A stretch of DNA of 7,677 nt from the NCBI GenBank assembly GCA_034721895.1, contig JAYEND010000050.1, forward strand, positions 1 through 7,677, given 5' to 3'. Shown here in pieces: positions 1-5,960 of this stretch. The stretch is from SZUA-451 sp034721895 (GTDB lineage Bacteria; Campylobacterota; Campylobacteria; Campylobacterales; Sulfurovaceae). Each line of letters opens with the position of its first letter. The stretch's first letter is position 1. The position numbers and the translations under genes were made by a program. Below the pieces are notes generated by a model, which worked only from the letters and a program-made list of their open reading frames with translations, had not been told where the DNA came from and ran no database searches.

Positions 1-261
1 ATCGGGAACAAAAGCGAGATAATCGATCGTCTCATTTTTCTCTTTTGCCGCTTCTATGCGCATTTTGGCTGATAAGACCAGATCATCTACTGCATAAAAG
101 GGTGTTCTTTCAATTTGATTGTGAAGCGTTTTGCCTAACTGACAATAGACACAGGCATAAGAGCAGACTTTTGCAGGAATATTATTGATCCCCAGACTTC
201 TTCCCAGTCTTCTTGATGGCACAGGTCCGAAGCTTAATTTTTTCAAATCTTCTATTTTCAC
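1..261 (-). CDS. Radical SAM protein, COG0731-type (N-terminal 87 residues, cut by window edge)
   Basis: This is the start of a radical SAM enzyme; the remainder lies beyond position 1. Translation from a GTG at 259..261 stays open for 87 codons. It opens with FGPVPSRRLGRSLGINNIP, the N-terminal signature of COG0731-type Fe-S oxidoreductases. The cysteines that bind the [4Fe-4S] cluster follow as CSYACVYC (CxxxCxxC: Cys33, Cys37, Cys40), then QLGKT. Such enzymes cleave S-adenosylmethionine to start radical chemistry; the substrate of this subgroup is not settled, and the family is related to, but distinct from, the tRNA wyosine enzyme TYW1. The GTG start is supported by AAGGAG six bases upstream and by the family N-terminus lying immediately after it. 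It follows the alpha/beta hydrolase gene after 45 bp on the same strand, so it could be co-transcribed. Family call is firm; function is open. Confidence 0.88.
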   Translation of the reverse strand, partial: MKIEDLKKLSFGPVPSRRLGRSLGINNIPAKVCSYACVYCQLGKTLHNQIERTPFYAVDDLVLSAKMRIEAAKEKNETIDYLAFVPD

Positions 262-267
262 TATCAA

Positions 268-273
268 CTCCTT
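268..273 (-). promoter_or_regulatory. Ribosome binding site fixing the GTG start of the radical SAM gene
   Basis: The minus strand reads AAGGAG here, six bases before the GTG at 259..261. It is a full Shine-Dalgarno match and is the main reason for choosing GTG over an internal start. Confidence 0.8.
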
Positions 274-306
274 CGTTATTTTAACAATCAGTTACATAAT
301 CAGCGT

Positions 307-1167
307 TTATGGAAATCCAAACTCCTGGAGAAATTGTACCAGCTCCTCTTCATGCACCCTGATCTTCTCTACTGATTCATGACCTGCATTTTCTACCATC
401 AGCAGTCTGATATTTCGTCGTCTGCATCCCCGTTCAATAGTCAATGCATCTTCAATGGGTACCGTCTGATCCACTTTTCCATGAACCAGCAGAACCGGAC
501 ATTTGATGTGGCAGATAGTATTGATGGGAGCGATCTCCTCGTAGCGGTATCCGATCACCCACTCGACATAACGAATGACGAAACTGATCAAGGGGGCGGG
601 GATATGTACCTGCTTCAGAAAGCGTCGCATCATCCATTCTGGATGGGCGAAGGCGGAGACAGAGATCACGGCATCGATATCGCTTCGTCTGGAGGCCGTA
701 AGCAGCACCGCTCCCCCACCGACCGAGTGTCCCAGAAGCGCGATTTTGCGGGAATATTCAGGATATGTCCGTTTTAGCCATTCGATCGTATTATCCAGAT
801 CCTCGGCAAAGCGGGGAAGGGATGAAAAACCGTCTTGATCACTGCGGCCGTGGTTGCGTGTATCTACCAAAAGTACGTTCATTCCGGCTTGATGAAAGGG
901 AAGAGCCATGGGCAGCATCTGTTCGGCATTACCACCCCAGCCATGAAGAATCACTATAGTCGTAGTGGCACCGGGAACCGGAAGCAGCCAGCCGAACAAG
1001 CGCTTATTCGAAACAGTAGGAATAGAGAGGGTTTGAAACGACAATCCCAATCTGCCGGGATCCGTTTTTTCCGGGTTCCCGGGTACCCGAAAACCGAGAT
1101 GGATCATGGCCAGCGATAGCAAAAGGATTACTGTCAGGATCAGAATGATTGCAACAAGATACCACAT
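307..1167 (-). CDS. Membrane-anchored alpha/beta hydrolase (serine hydrolase)
   Basis: A 286-residue alpha/beta-hydrolase-fold protein. Residues 2-24 form one hydrophobic segment, probably an uncleaved signal anchor placing the catalytic domain outside the inner membrane. The fold markers appear in order: HGWGGN (75-80) for the oxyanion region, the nucleophile elbow GHSVGG with Ser148, HGKVD with acid Asp233, and AGHES with base His263. DTRNHGRSD (102-110) is typical of the family. The catalytic set is complete, so the enzyme is probably active; the substrate (ester, lipid or peptide) cannot be told from sequence. The frame is also open upstream to a TTG at 1183..1185, but there is no ribosome binding site before it, so the ATG at 1165..1167 is preferred, although its own site is weak. 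The gene is visibly more GC-rich than the operon to its right (37 of 60 bases in 661..720), which hints at a different history. It lies 87 bp beyond the preceding gene. Confidence 0.88.
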   Translation of the reverse strand: MWYLVAIILILTVILLLSLAMIHLGFRVPGNPEKTDPGRLGLSFQTLSIPTVSNKRLFGWLLPVPGATTTIVILHGWGGNAEQMLPMALPFHQAGMNVLLVDTRNHGRSDQDGFSSLPRFAEDLDNTIEWLKRTYPEYSRKIALLGHSVGGGAVLLTASRRSDIDAVISVSAFAHPEWMMRRFLKQVHIPAPLISFVIRYVEWVIGYRYEEIAPINTICHIKCPVLLVHGKVDQTVPIEDALTIERGCRRRNIRLLMVENAGHESVEKIRVHEEELVQFLQEFGFP

Positions 1168-1254
1168 GGTAATTCTATCTTTCAACCCGGATTATGCAAT
1201 ATTTTGCCTGTTTGAGAACGGACTTTTGTGCCAGTAACTGATAGCGGGATAGAA

Positions 1255-1950
1255 TCATATCACTATACTGGCCCCAATTCCACCCTGTATATAATGATCT
1301 CCAAAACTTTTTGCAAACATCGCCATTGCCTGATCTCCGCTGCAATGAGTAGGAGACACAAACTCTAAACCACTTCTTTTGAGCGATGAAATTGTTTCCA
1401 AAATCTCCCTTTCATCACTATACATCAGATGAAAGCCTCCAACGGCCAAATATATTGTTTTATCAATGATTTGGGAAGCTGTATCGACAATATTTTCAAT
1501 GCCGAAATGCCCACACCCTGTCACGACTACAGGTTTTTCACCATCGATGATCAGTGATTGCTCCGGCACCTCTTCACCCAAAATACCCGTGGTATAGAGA
1601 TTTCCAAAAAGTCTCTGCGGTTTGTCCATTATGACAATGACCTCTTTCGCCAGCATACGCAGATCATTGATCAAATGCTTCGACAAACTCTCAGGCACAA
1701 AGAGTGTGATATCAGGATTCGCCTCCAACACTGAATCCATCCCGCCAATATGATCCCAATGCGAATGGGAAACAAAAAGATAAGCAATCTCTTCGATATC
1801 AACATCCAGTGCTTTCATATTCTCCAGCAAGACACGCCCATTACTCCCTGTATCAAAAAGTAGGCGATACTCTTCCAGGTAAGCGCTGAATCCCCATAGC
1901 GATTTCAGTGCCGGATAATTATAGTTATAGTTGTCAAATAATATCTTCAT
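1255..1950 (-). CDS. Metallo-beta-lactamase-fold metallohydrolase, COG1237 type
   Basis: A 231-residue MBL-fold protein. The metal-binding motif is SHSHWDHIGG (His62, His64, Asp66, His67). Further ligands expected for the fold are His148 in TGCGHFGIENI, His174 in GGFHL and His202 in SPTHCSG. The combination GC-H-GI-NI, GGFHL and THC is characteristic of COG1237, whose archaeal relatives include an enzyme of methanopterin synthesis (dihydropterin ribofuranosyl-aminobenzene phosphate synthase). Most bacterial members are uncharacterised, so that reaction should not be transferred. The protein is short and has no signal peptide, suggesting a cytoplasmic metal-dependent hydrolase or redox-type MBL enzyme. 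Its ATG overlaps the stop of the upstream gene by four bases (ATGA), which implies translational coupling to the DUF4405 membrane protein. It is the last gene of the nine-gene run; no clear terminator hairpin is visible after it. Confidence 0.9.
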   Translation of the reverse strand: MKILFDNYNYNYPALKSLWGFSAYLEEYRLLFDTGSNGRVLLENMKALDVDIEEIAYLFVSHSHWDHIGGMDSVLEANPDITLFVPESLSKHLINDLRMLAKEVIVIMDKPQRLFGNLYTTGILGEEVPEQSLIIDGEKPVVVTGCGHFGIENIVDTASQIIDKTIYLAVGGFHLMYSDEREILETISSLKRSGLEFVSPTHCSGDQAMAMFAKSFGDHYIQGGIGASIVI

Positions 1951-2768
1951 TGCTTCTCTTTTTGATCTTTATCCAAAAATGCGCTGATCACTTCTCTCGC
2001 ATCAAATCCCTGTTTTTCAACCGTACTTCTGAATTTATCCTCTTTTTTGGCTTTGATTCCCATTGTTGCAAGCTGTTGTAAAAACTGATCTGTATCGATA
2101 TTTAACTCTTTTGCAATTTGTGCAAACTCTTTTCTTCCAAGTCCACTAATCTGCTTATCTTTCACCTTGGCGCCAAGAGAGGCTGTAATCAGCGTATAGA
2201 TCTGATTTGCCGTCATACTTTGATCGGCTGCTATCTCTTTGATTGTCTGGTTTTCTGTAACACTCAAATTGTGTTCCCTTAACGCCTCTATCACCTTAGG
2301 CAGATCATAGCCTGTTTTTTGGCTAAAATCTTTCAGTGTAGACTCTTCAGCGTGCCCATAGGGAGGTTCTTCACTCTTCTCTACCCAGCTATCTTTGATA
2401 CCATCTCCAAATTGCAAAAAGCTTGAGAATGGAGGTATCTCATAAAGTGTTCCCAGCAAAAACAGCAATGAGATCAGCAGAGCGACAAGCATATCCCTGG
2501 TAAAAAATACAAACTGTTTAAAATGGTTTTTCATATAGCTGGTCAATGGTTTCCAATTGTAATAGATATGCAGCAGTGTAGCGACAACAAAAAGTACCAT
2601 AAAAGTAGTATGGACTTGAGCGAACTGATCTTTACTCCACCCAAACAGTTCCCAGTTGGTCCAGTAGGCGACTCTGCCATGAGGCGCTATATAAAGAACG
2701 ATGCCGGTGTATGCCATCATGAGCACTGACCATAGCATCACTAACGAAGTTATTTTTTTCAATTTCAT
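1947..2768 (-). CDS. DUF4405-type cytochrome-b-like membrane protein with repeated C-terminal region
   Basis: A 273-residue protein in two parts. Residues 1-110 are membranous: helices at about 7-28, 51-70 and 91-109. Histidines at 30, 53, 67 and 82 lie in or near them, with HTTFMVLFVVATLLHIYYNW giving a pair 14 residues apart in one helix, the spacing often used to hold heme b. DUF4405 proteins are thought to be small cytochrome-b-like electron carriers; this is family-level inference. Residues about 135-265 are soluble, charged and apparently helical, and contain two copies of a roughly 56-residue unit (138-193 and 209-264) sharing the pattern hydrophobic-helix, short turn, L-x-x-hydrophobic-I, I/A-Y/F end. 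The tail ends in KDKQKEKQ-like charge. The gene overlaps the MBL gene by four bases and follows trmO by 28 bp. The start has only a weak upstream purine stretch. Function unknown. Confidence 0.82.
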   Translation of the reverse strand: MKLKKITSLVMLWSVLMMAYTGIVLYIAPHGRVAYWTNWELFGWSKDQFAQVHTTFMVLFVVATLLHIYYNWKPLTSYMKNHFKQFVFFTRDMLVALLISLLFLLGTLYEIPPFSSFLQFGDGIKDSWVEKSEEPPYGHAEESTLKDFSQKTGYDLPKVIEALREHNLSVTENQTIKEIAADQSMTANQIYTLITASLGAKVKDKQISGLGRKEFAQIAKELNIDTDQFLQQLATMGIKAKKEDKFRSTVEKQGFDAREVISAFLDKDQKEKQ

Positions 2769-2796
2769 TGTTCTGATCTTTTAGAATTGACTGATA

Positions 2797-3291
2797 TCAT
2801 TTTTGGACAAACCGATCATCAGATTTTCTACTGCTTACCTCGTCCGGGCTTGCTTTCATCCAGCCCGATCTTATCTCGCCCTCTACTTTGTCAAAGTTTT
2901 CAATATAAGGTTTGATATCCAGCAGGGGTGTGCCATCCAGGATATCTACACCTTTGAGGGTGACGATATTGCCTTCCACCTTGACCAGTTCCACCACCGA
3001 AAGACCGATGCTGTTGGGGTGCATCGGCGTTCTTGTCGAAAAAACACCTCTTGGAGTATGGGTCATGTCATTAAAAGGGATGACGCTGAGTTTCGGCTCT
3101 TTGACTTTATGGAAATAATAGATCAGATAAACATGGCTGAAACCATCCAAATCTTTGAGCCCTTCCCGATATTCATCCTTAAACTCTATCGTAGCATAAA
3201 TATCTCTTGCCCCTTTTGGCTGTATGGGCATATTGACCAGATCACAAAAGGGGGAGCGAATAGTGGCGATCTGTTTCAGTTCAAAATTCAT
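2797..3291 (-). CDS. trmO: TrmO/TsaA-family protein (tRNA m6t6A37 methyltransferase-like)
   Basis: A 164-residue member of the TsaA/YaeB fold, which in E. coli TrmO uses S-adenosylmethionine to methylate the N6 of t6A37 in threonine tRNA. The family hallmarks are all present: IATIRSPF (8-15), the acidic stretch LKDLDGFSHVYLIYYF (45-60), TPRGVFSTRTPMHPNSIGLS (79-98) and VDILDGTPLLDIKPYI (115-130). E. coli TrmO is about 235 residues with an extra C-terminal domain; this is the minimal single-domain form. The frame is open upstream to 3360, but an upstream start would overlap the preceding gene by 68 bases; the ATG at 3289..3291 begins exactly where the family does and lies one base after that gene's stop. 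There is no Shine-Dalgarno sequence, so translation is probably coupled. Many stand-alone TsaA proteins occur beside metal-cofactor genes and their role is untested, so tRNA methylation here is likely but not certain. Confidence 0.85.
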   Translation of the reverse strand: MNFELKQIATIRSPFCDLVNMPIQPKGARDIYATIEFKDEYREGLKDLDGFSHVYLIYYFHKVKEPKLSVIPFNDMTHTPRGVFSTRTPMHPNSIGLSVVELVKVEGNIVTLKGVDILDGTPLLDIKPYIENFDKVEGEIRSGWMKASPDEVSSRKSDDRFVQK

Positions 3292-3292
3292 A

Positions 3293-3658
3293 CTAGTGTG
3301 CGGAACAGGTTCCGCTGCCGCTGCTTTTTTCCAAACTGCCATTGATAAACATTGCCACACTCTCTTCTACCGTAGCGGATGTCCGGTCAAAATAGAGATC
3401 GAGTCCCGCCTGTGCGAAACCCTGTGCCGGCGAACCGCCTATTCCACCCACAATCAGCGCATCAGGATTGAGGCCCATGATATTTGTCACGGCATTACCG
3501 CAGGCTCCTCCACTATGTCCGGGGTTTTCCTGTACTTCTACATCGATAATTTTGTCATTTTCGACTATAATAATCGTATAGTATTTGGCTTTACCGAAGT
3601 GTGCGCCTCTTTTTGAAAGATACCCCATGTTTTCATCTGTTGGAAATACTAATCTCAT
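3293..3658 (-). CDS. NifX/MTH1175-like protein (dinitrogenase FeMo-cofactor fold), Cys-containing
   Basis: A 121-residue protein of the NifX/NafY/NifB C-terminal fold (PF02579). It starts MRLVFPTDENMGYLSKRGAHFGKAKYY, the usual beta strand and FGKA motif, and carries VENPGHSGGACGNAV-like sequence (44-57) with Cys53, then ALIVGGIGGSPAQGFAQAGLDLYF (67-90). In nitrogen fixers these proteins carry iron-molybdenum cofactor precursors, but many non-fixers have stand-alone relatives that probably bind metal or Fe-S clusters. No nifH, D, K, E or N is present here. A second cysteine sits near the C-terminus (Cys118) in a Ser/Gly-rich tail. AAGGAG lies seven bases before the ATG. It follows its paralogue by 17 bp. 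Cytoplasmic metal-cofactor carrier or chaperone is the best guess. Confidence 0.88.
   Translation of the reverse strand: MRLVFPTDENMGYLSKRGAHFGKAKYYTIIIVENDKIIDVEVQENPGHSGGACGNAVTNIMGLNPDALIVGGIGGSPAQGFAQAGLDLYFDRTSATVEESVAMFINGSLEKSSGSGTCSAH
3300..3315 (-). repeat. Perfect 7-bp inverted repeat (mRNA hairpin) at the nifX-like/trmO junction
   Basis: The minus strand reads GCGGAACCTGTTCCGC, self-complementary over 7 bp on each side of two bases; as RNA it would form a six-pair stem with a CCUG loop. It lies in the last codons of the nifX-like gene, eight bases before the trmO ATG, where a ribosome binding site would normally be. Confidence 0.6.
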
Positions 3659-3675
3659 TCTCTTTCTCCTTAATA

Positions 3676-4074
3676 TTAATGGTGTTGATGCCCTTGCCCG
3701 TCACCGTGTGTGTGACTGCCTTCATGGCTCTTAATGATCTCAGCCATTTTTGTATCATCCAGCTCAACAAGTTCGCCCTTGTTAAACTTCTGAAGCAGTT
3801 CATCCAGTAGAATTCTATCATATCCTGCATGATAGAGTTTCATTCCACCCTCTGTTTTGATCATTTCATAAGGTGTTGTGCCCATCTCCTGAAAAATAAT
3901 TGCTTCTACATTTTGTTCCGTGAACCATTTGATCACCGCTGCCCCTCCCTGAACCGGGTTCTTCTCTATCATCACTTTGCCATCTTCAACAAAAGCAAAC
4001 CATTTTGCCTTGCCGAAAAGCGGTGCTACTGCTGAGTTCTCTTTATTCATTTTAACAGGTATAACTAATTTCAT
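3676..4074 (-). CDS. NifX/MTH1175-like protein with histidine-rich tail
   Basis: A 132-residue paralogue of the next gene. The fold is seen in MKLVIPVKMNKENSAVAPLFGKAKWFAFVEDGKV (1-34), the predicted strands VEAIIFQEMG (56-65) and LYHAGYDRILL (80-90). It has no cysteine at all, unlike its neighbour, but ends in a histidine-rich tail (His117, 121, 123, 129, 131 and 132 among Gly, Asp and Gln). Such tails typically bind nickel, zinc, copper or cobalt, and suggest metal storage or delivery. AAGGA lies five bases before the ATG. Together with the downstream gene it forms a divergent tandem pair, possibly acting as a heterodimer or as successive carriers; that is inference. It follows the DUF302 gene by 17 bp. 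Confidence 0.86.
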   Translation of the reverse strand: MKLVIPVKMNKENSAVAPLFGKAKWFAFVEDGKVMIEKNPVQGGAAVIKWFTEQNVEAIIFQEMGTTPYEMIKTEGGMKLYHAGYDRILLDELLQKFNKGELVELDDTKMAEIIKSHEGSHTHGDGQGHQHH

Positions 4075-4091
4075 TGTCTTCCTTCATTGAT

Positions 4092-4601
4092 TTAAAATAT
4101 TGTATATCTAAAGTGCAGGAAGCCTAATATCTCTTCCATATCTTTTACCACTTTTTCCATGATCTCTGCTTCCGGGGTACCACTGAAAAGCCGAGCCATA
4201 ATGTATCCGTTCATGAGTCCGATAACCACTCTGCCATCACTCTTCTCATAGACTGCGATACTCAACGGCATTTTGGCTGCCATAAATTTTGAATGATCTT
4301 CTGCCAGCATTTCACCAGAGAGTTTGCCGTTGCAAAATTTGATGATCTTGACTTTTCCGACATCTTCCCCGCCATTCTCCAGTACCTCTTTTTGCTGATC
4401 AATAATATCAGTTACATGCCAGCCCTCCTGCTTGTTGATACGAGCGCTGATCACTTCTACTGTTTTGTCAAAATCATAGGGTACACTCACTTCCTTGAAA
4501 AACATGGTGGGTGCTGCAATCTTAAATGCCATTCCTGTGACAAACAGGCTCAAAACCAAACCTAAAATTATTCCTATGATGATTCCCATTTTATTATTCA
4601 T
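4092..4601 (-). CDS. Membrane-anchored DUF302 protein
   Basis: A 169-residue protein. Residues 5-26 form one hydrophobic helix after a short basic N-terminus (MNNK), so the rest probably faces the periplasm. The DUF302 domain fills about 40-165: a first strand KEVSVPYDFDKTVEVI, the GWHV motif (60-63), KIIKFCNGKLSGEMLAEDHSKFMAAKMPLSIAVYEKSDGRVVIGLMN (85-131) with Cys90 and the family pattern of a proline-led strand followed by a second strand. DUF302 has no established reaction; members occur in sulfur-oxidising and anaerobic bacteria near redox genes. The frame is open seven codons further upstream, but AGGAGG at 4609..4614 lies seven bases before the ATG at 4599..4601 and settles the start. 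The stop of the transporter gene overlaps this start by one base (TAATG), so the two are probably translationally coupled and may act together in the membrane. Confidence 0.85.
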   Translation of the reverse strand: MNNKMGIIIGIILGLVLSLFVTGMAFKIAAPTMFFKEVSVPYDFDKTVEVISARINKQEGWHVTDIIDQQKEVLENGGEDVGKVKIIKFCNGKLSGEMLAEDHSKFMAAKMPLSIAVYEKSDGRVVIGLMNGYIMARLFSGTPEAEIMEKVVKDMEEILGFLHFRYTIF

Positions 4602-5569
4602 TACTCTTCCTCCTCGATACAAATTCTTTCTGCTCTACATGCCTGAACTGTTTTGAACGCAACAAACCCGACCACCAGTGTTGTCAGTATGATCAGCATA
4701 ATCGAACCCAGATAAGTGATGCTGTTGTCAAACGCCATATGCATCATCAATGTCGAAATGGTGATCGCCGCAAGCGGGAAAGTATACGCCCACCATGAGA
4801 TAAAAAACTCCTTTGTATCAAAGATCCGCACCATAAAGAGCAACAGTAGCAGCGTAAAGAGTGCTACAAAATATAAAAACATACTGATGAAATCAATACT
4901 GCCGTTTGTGATACGAAAATAACTCACAAATGCCACTGCCGGCGGCGCAATAAAGATAAAAAATGTCGGTATCAGCTTTTTGGCAAGTGGGTGGTGAAAG
5001 ACGATACGATAAATCACCATCGTAAAGAGCACGATCCAAAAAAATAATCCCAGCGCAAAGAAAAAGAGTGACAGATAGACAGGTGCCGCCTCCACTCCAA
5101 TAACAGGTACGAGAACATTACCCACGATGGGGATGAACCAGGCAGGATTGCTGTGTACAACTTTGAGGTCATTGTGAAACCAATAGTTGATCACAATGAG
5201 CGTAAAAATCAGTTGCAACGGTGCACCGATATACCATAACAAGATCGAAACAGTCGGTGCAAAATCATAATAAGCGATGGATACCAGTAAAAAACTGACC
5301 GAGATCGCTGCCATGAATGAGCTTTTGATCGGGTGGTCAAACTCTTCTTTTACTGCCTCCGGATAGAGTAGCCATTTGAGCATATAAGCTGTAAAAATAG
5401 TTAAAAACAATACCGTATCAACAAAAAGCAGTGTTCCGTAAATCCAATAAGGCATGCCAATGAGATGATATGCTTTTGCAAAAACGATCGCAAAACCGGA
5501 AATACCCATTATGACAGCAAAAAGCTGTATCGGCAAGTGTTCAAGTGATCTTTTATTGAGTTCCATCAT
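4601..5569 (-). CDS. SLAC1/TehA-family anion transporter (TDT family)
   Basis: A 322-residue integral membrane protein with about ten hydrophobic helices and no soluble domain. Family features include MGISGFAIVFAKAY (21-34) near the first helix, FDHPIKSSFMAAISVSFLL (77-95), NPAWFIPIVGNVLVPVIGVE (141-160) and SWWAYTFPLAAITIS (258-272). Relatives include H. influenzae TehA, plant SLAC1 anion channels, yeast Ssu1 sulfite exporters and bacterial dicarboxylate or tellurite-resistance proteins; the substrate here cannot be fixed, but a small anion such as sulfite, nitrite or nitrate is plausible given the siroheme reductase encoded divergently. It ends with the acidic CIEEEE. Two adjacent ATG codons (5567..5569 and 5564..5566) are possible starts; AGGA lies four and seven bases before them, so the second may be the real one. 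The ribosome site overlaps the stop of the upstream NifU-like gene. Confidence 0.87.
   Translation of the reverse strand: MMELNKRSLEHLPIQLFAVIMGISGFAIVFAKAYHLIGMPYWIYGTLLFVDTVLFLTIFTAYMLKWLLYPEAVKEEFDHPIKSSFMAAISVSFLLVSIAYYDFAPTVSILLWYIGAPLQLIFTLIVINYWFHNDLKVVHSNPAWFIPIVGNVLVPVIGVEAAPVYLSLFFFALGLFFWIVLFTMVIYRIVFHHPLAKKLIPTFFIFIAPPAVAFVSYFRITNGSIDFISMFLYFVALFTLLLLLFMVRIFDTKEFFISWWAYTFPLAAITISTLMMHMAFDNSITYLGSIMLIILTTLVVGFVAFKTVQACRAERICIEEEE
4609..4614 (-). promoter_or_regulatory. Ribosome binding site deciding the DUF302 start
   Basis: The minus strand reads AGGAGG, a perfect Shine-Dalgarno core seven bases before the ATG at 4599..4601. It lies within the end of the transporter gene and rules against the earlier in-frame ATG. 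Confidence 0.85.
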
Positions 5570-5577
5570 TCTTTCCT

Positions 5578-5940
5578 CTATCCAAACATATTTTTAACTT
5601 TATCCATAAATCCAGCTTTTTCCGTCCCGCTTTCTTCTTCAGAACTTTCCGCCTCCTGTGTATAATACTCTTCAGGAAGTTCATTTTCCTCGGTCCCGTC
5701 AACATTGACAACATCCAACTCCGGATGGATCAATTCTCTGAGTTCCCGCCGCACTACCATCTTTGTTGTCATGAGACTCATCGCACAGCCATGGCAGGTT
5801 CCGGTAAGCTCTATATAGACTATGGCGTTCTTGACACCCAATAGTCTGATATCCCCACCGTGAGAGTTGACATATTGACTCACTTTGGGAAGGTTGTTTT
5901 TCACTGCATCATAAATTTCTTCATCTGAAAACGGTATCAT
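5578..5940 (-). CDS. NifU C-terminal-domain Fe-S scaffold protein (Nfu-like)
   Basis: A 120-residue protein. Residues 8-80 are the NifU/Nfu C-terminal domain: VNSHGGDIRLLGV (24-36), AIVYIELTGTCHGCAMSLMTTKMVVRRELREL (39-70) with the cluster-binding pair Cys49 and Cys52, and IHPELDVVNVDG (71-82). Proteins of this type hold a [4Fe-4S] or [2Fe-2S] cluster across a dimer and pass it to target enzymes. After the domain comes an unusual tail: a strongly acidic stretch (84-107) and a final GFMDKVKNMFG that could be an amphipathic helix for docking to a partner or the membrane. AAGGAT lies seven bases before the ATG. Likely clients are Fe-S proteins of this operon or the divergent reductase; that is inference. 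A general housekeeping role in Fe-S maturation is equally possible. Confidence 0.92.
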   Translation of the reverse strand: MIPFSDEEIYDAVKNNLPKVSQYVNSHGGDIRLLGVKNAIVYIELTGTCHGCAMSLMTTKMVVRRELRELIHPELDVVNVDGTEENELPEEYYTQEAESSEEESGTEKAGFMDKVKNMFG

Positions 5941-5960
5941 ATTTTCTATCCTTATTTAAA

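Noticed and set aside
379..1119. Several plus-strand open frames opposite the alpha/beta hydrolase
   Set aside because: They mirror a gene with a complete catalytic triad and have no motifs or ribosome binding sites; the higher GC content makes such shadows common.
1168..1254. Terminator or promoter between the operon end and the hydrolase
   Set aside because: No GC stem with T-run was found. A CATAAT resembling a -10 on the minus strand lacks a usable -35, so I left it out.
2803..3345. Open frame of 180 codons on the plus strand
   Set aside because: It lies antisense to trmO, which has full family motifs, and its translation shows no recognisable domain.
3293..4074. Reading the NifX-like and NifU-like genes as part of a nitrogen-fixation cluster
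   Set aside because: No nitrogenase structural or cofactor-assembly gene is visible, and these families are common in organisms that do not fix nitrogen.
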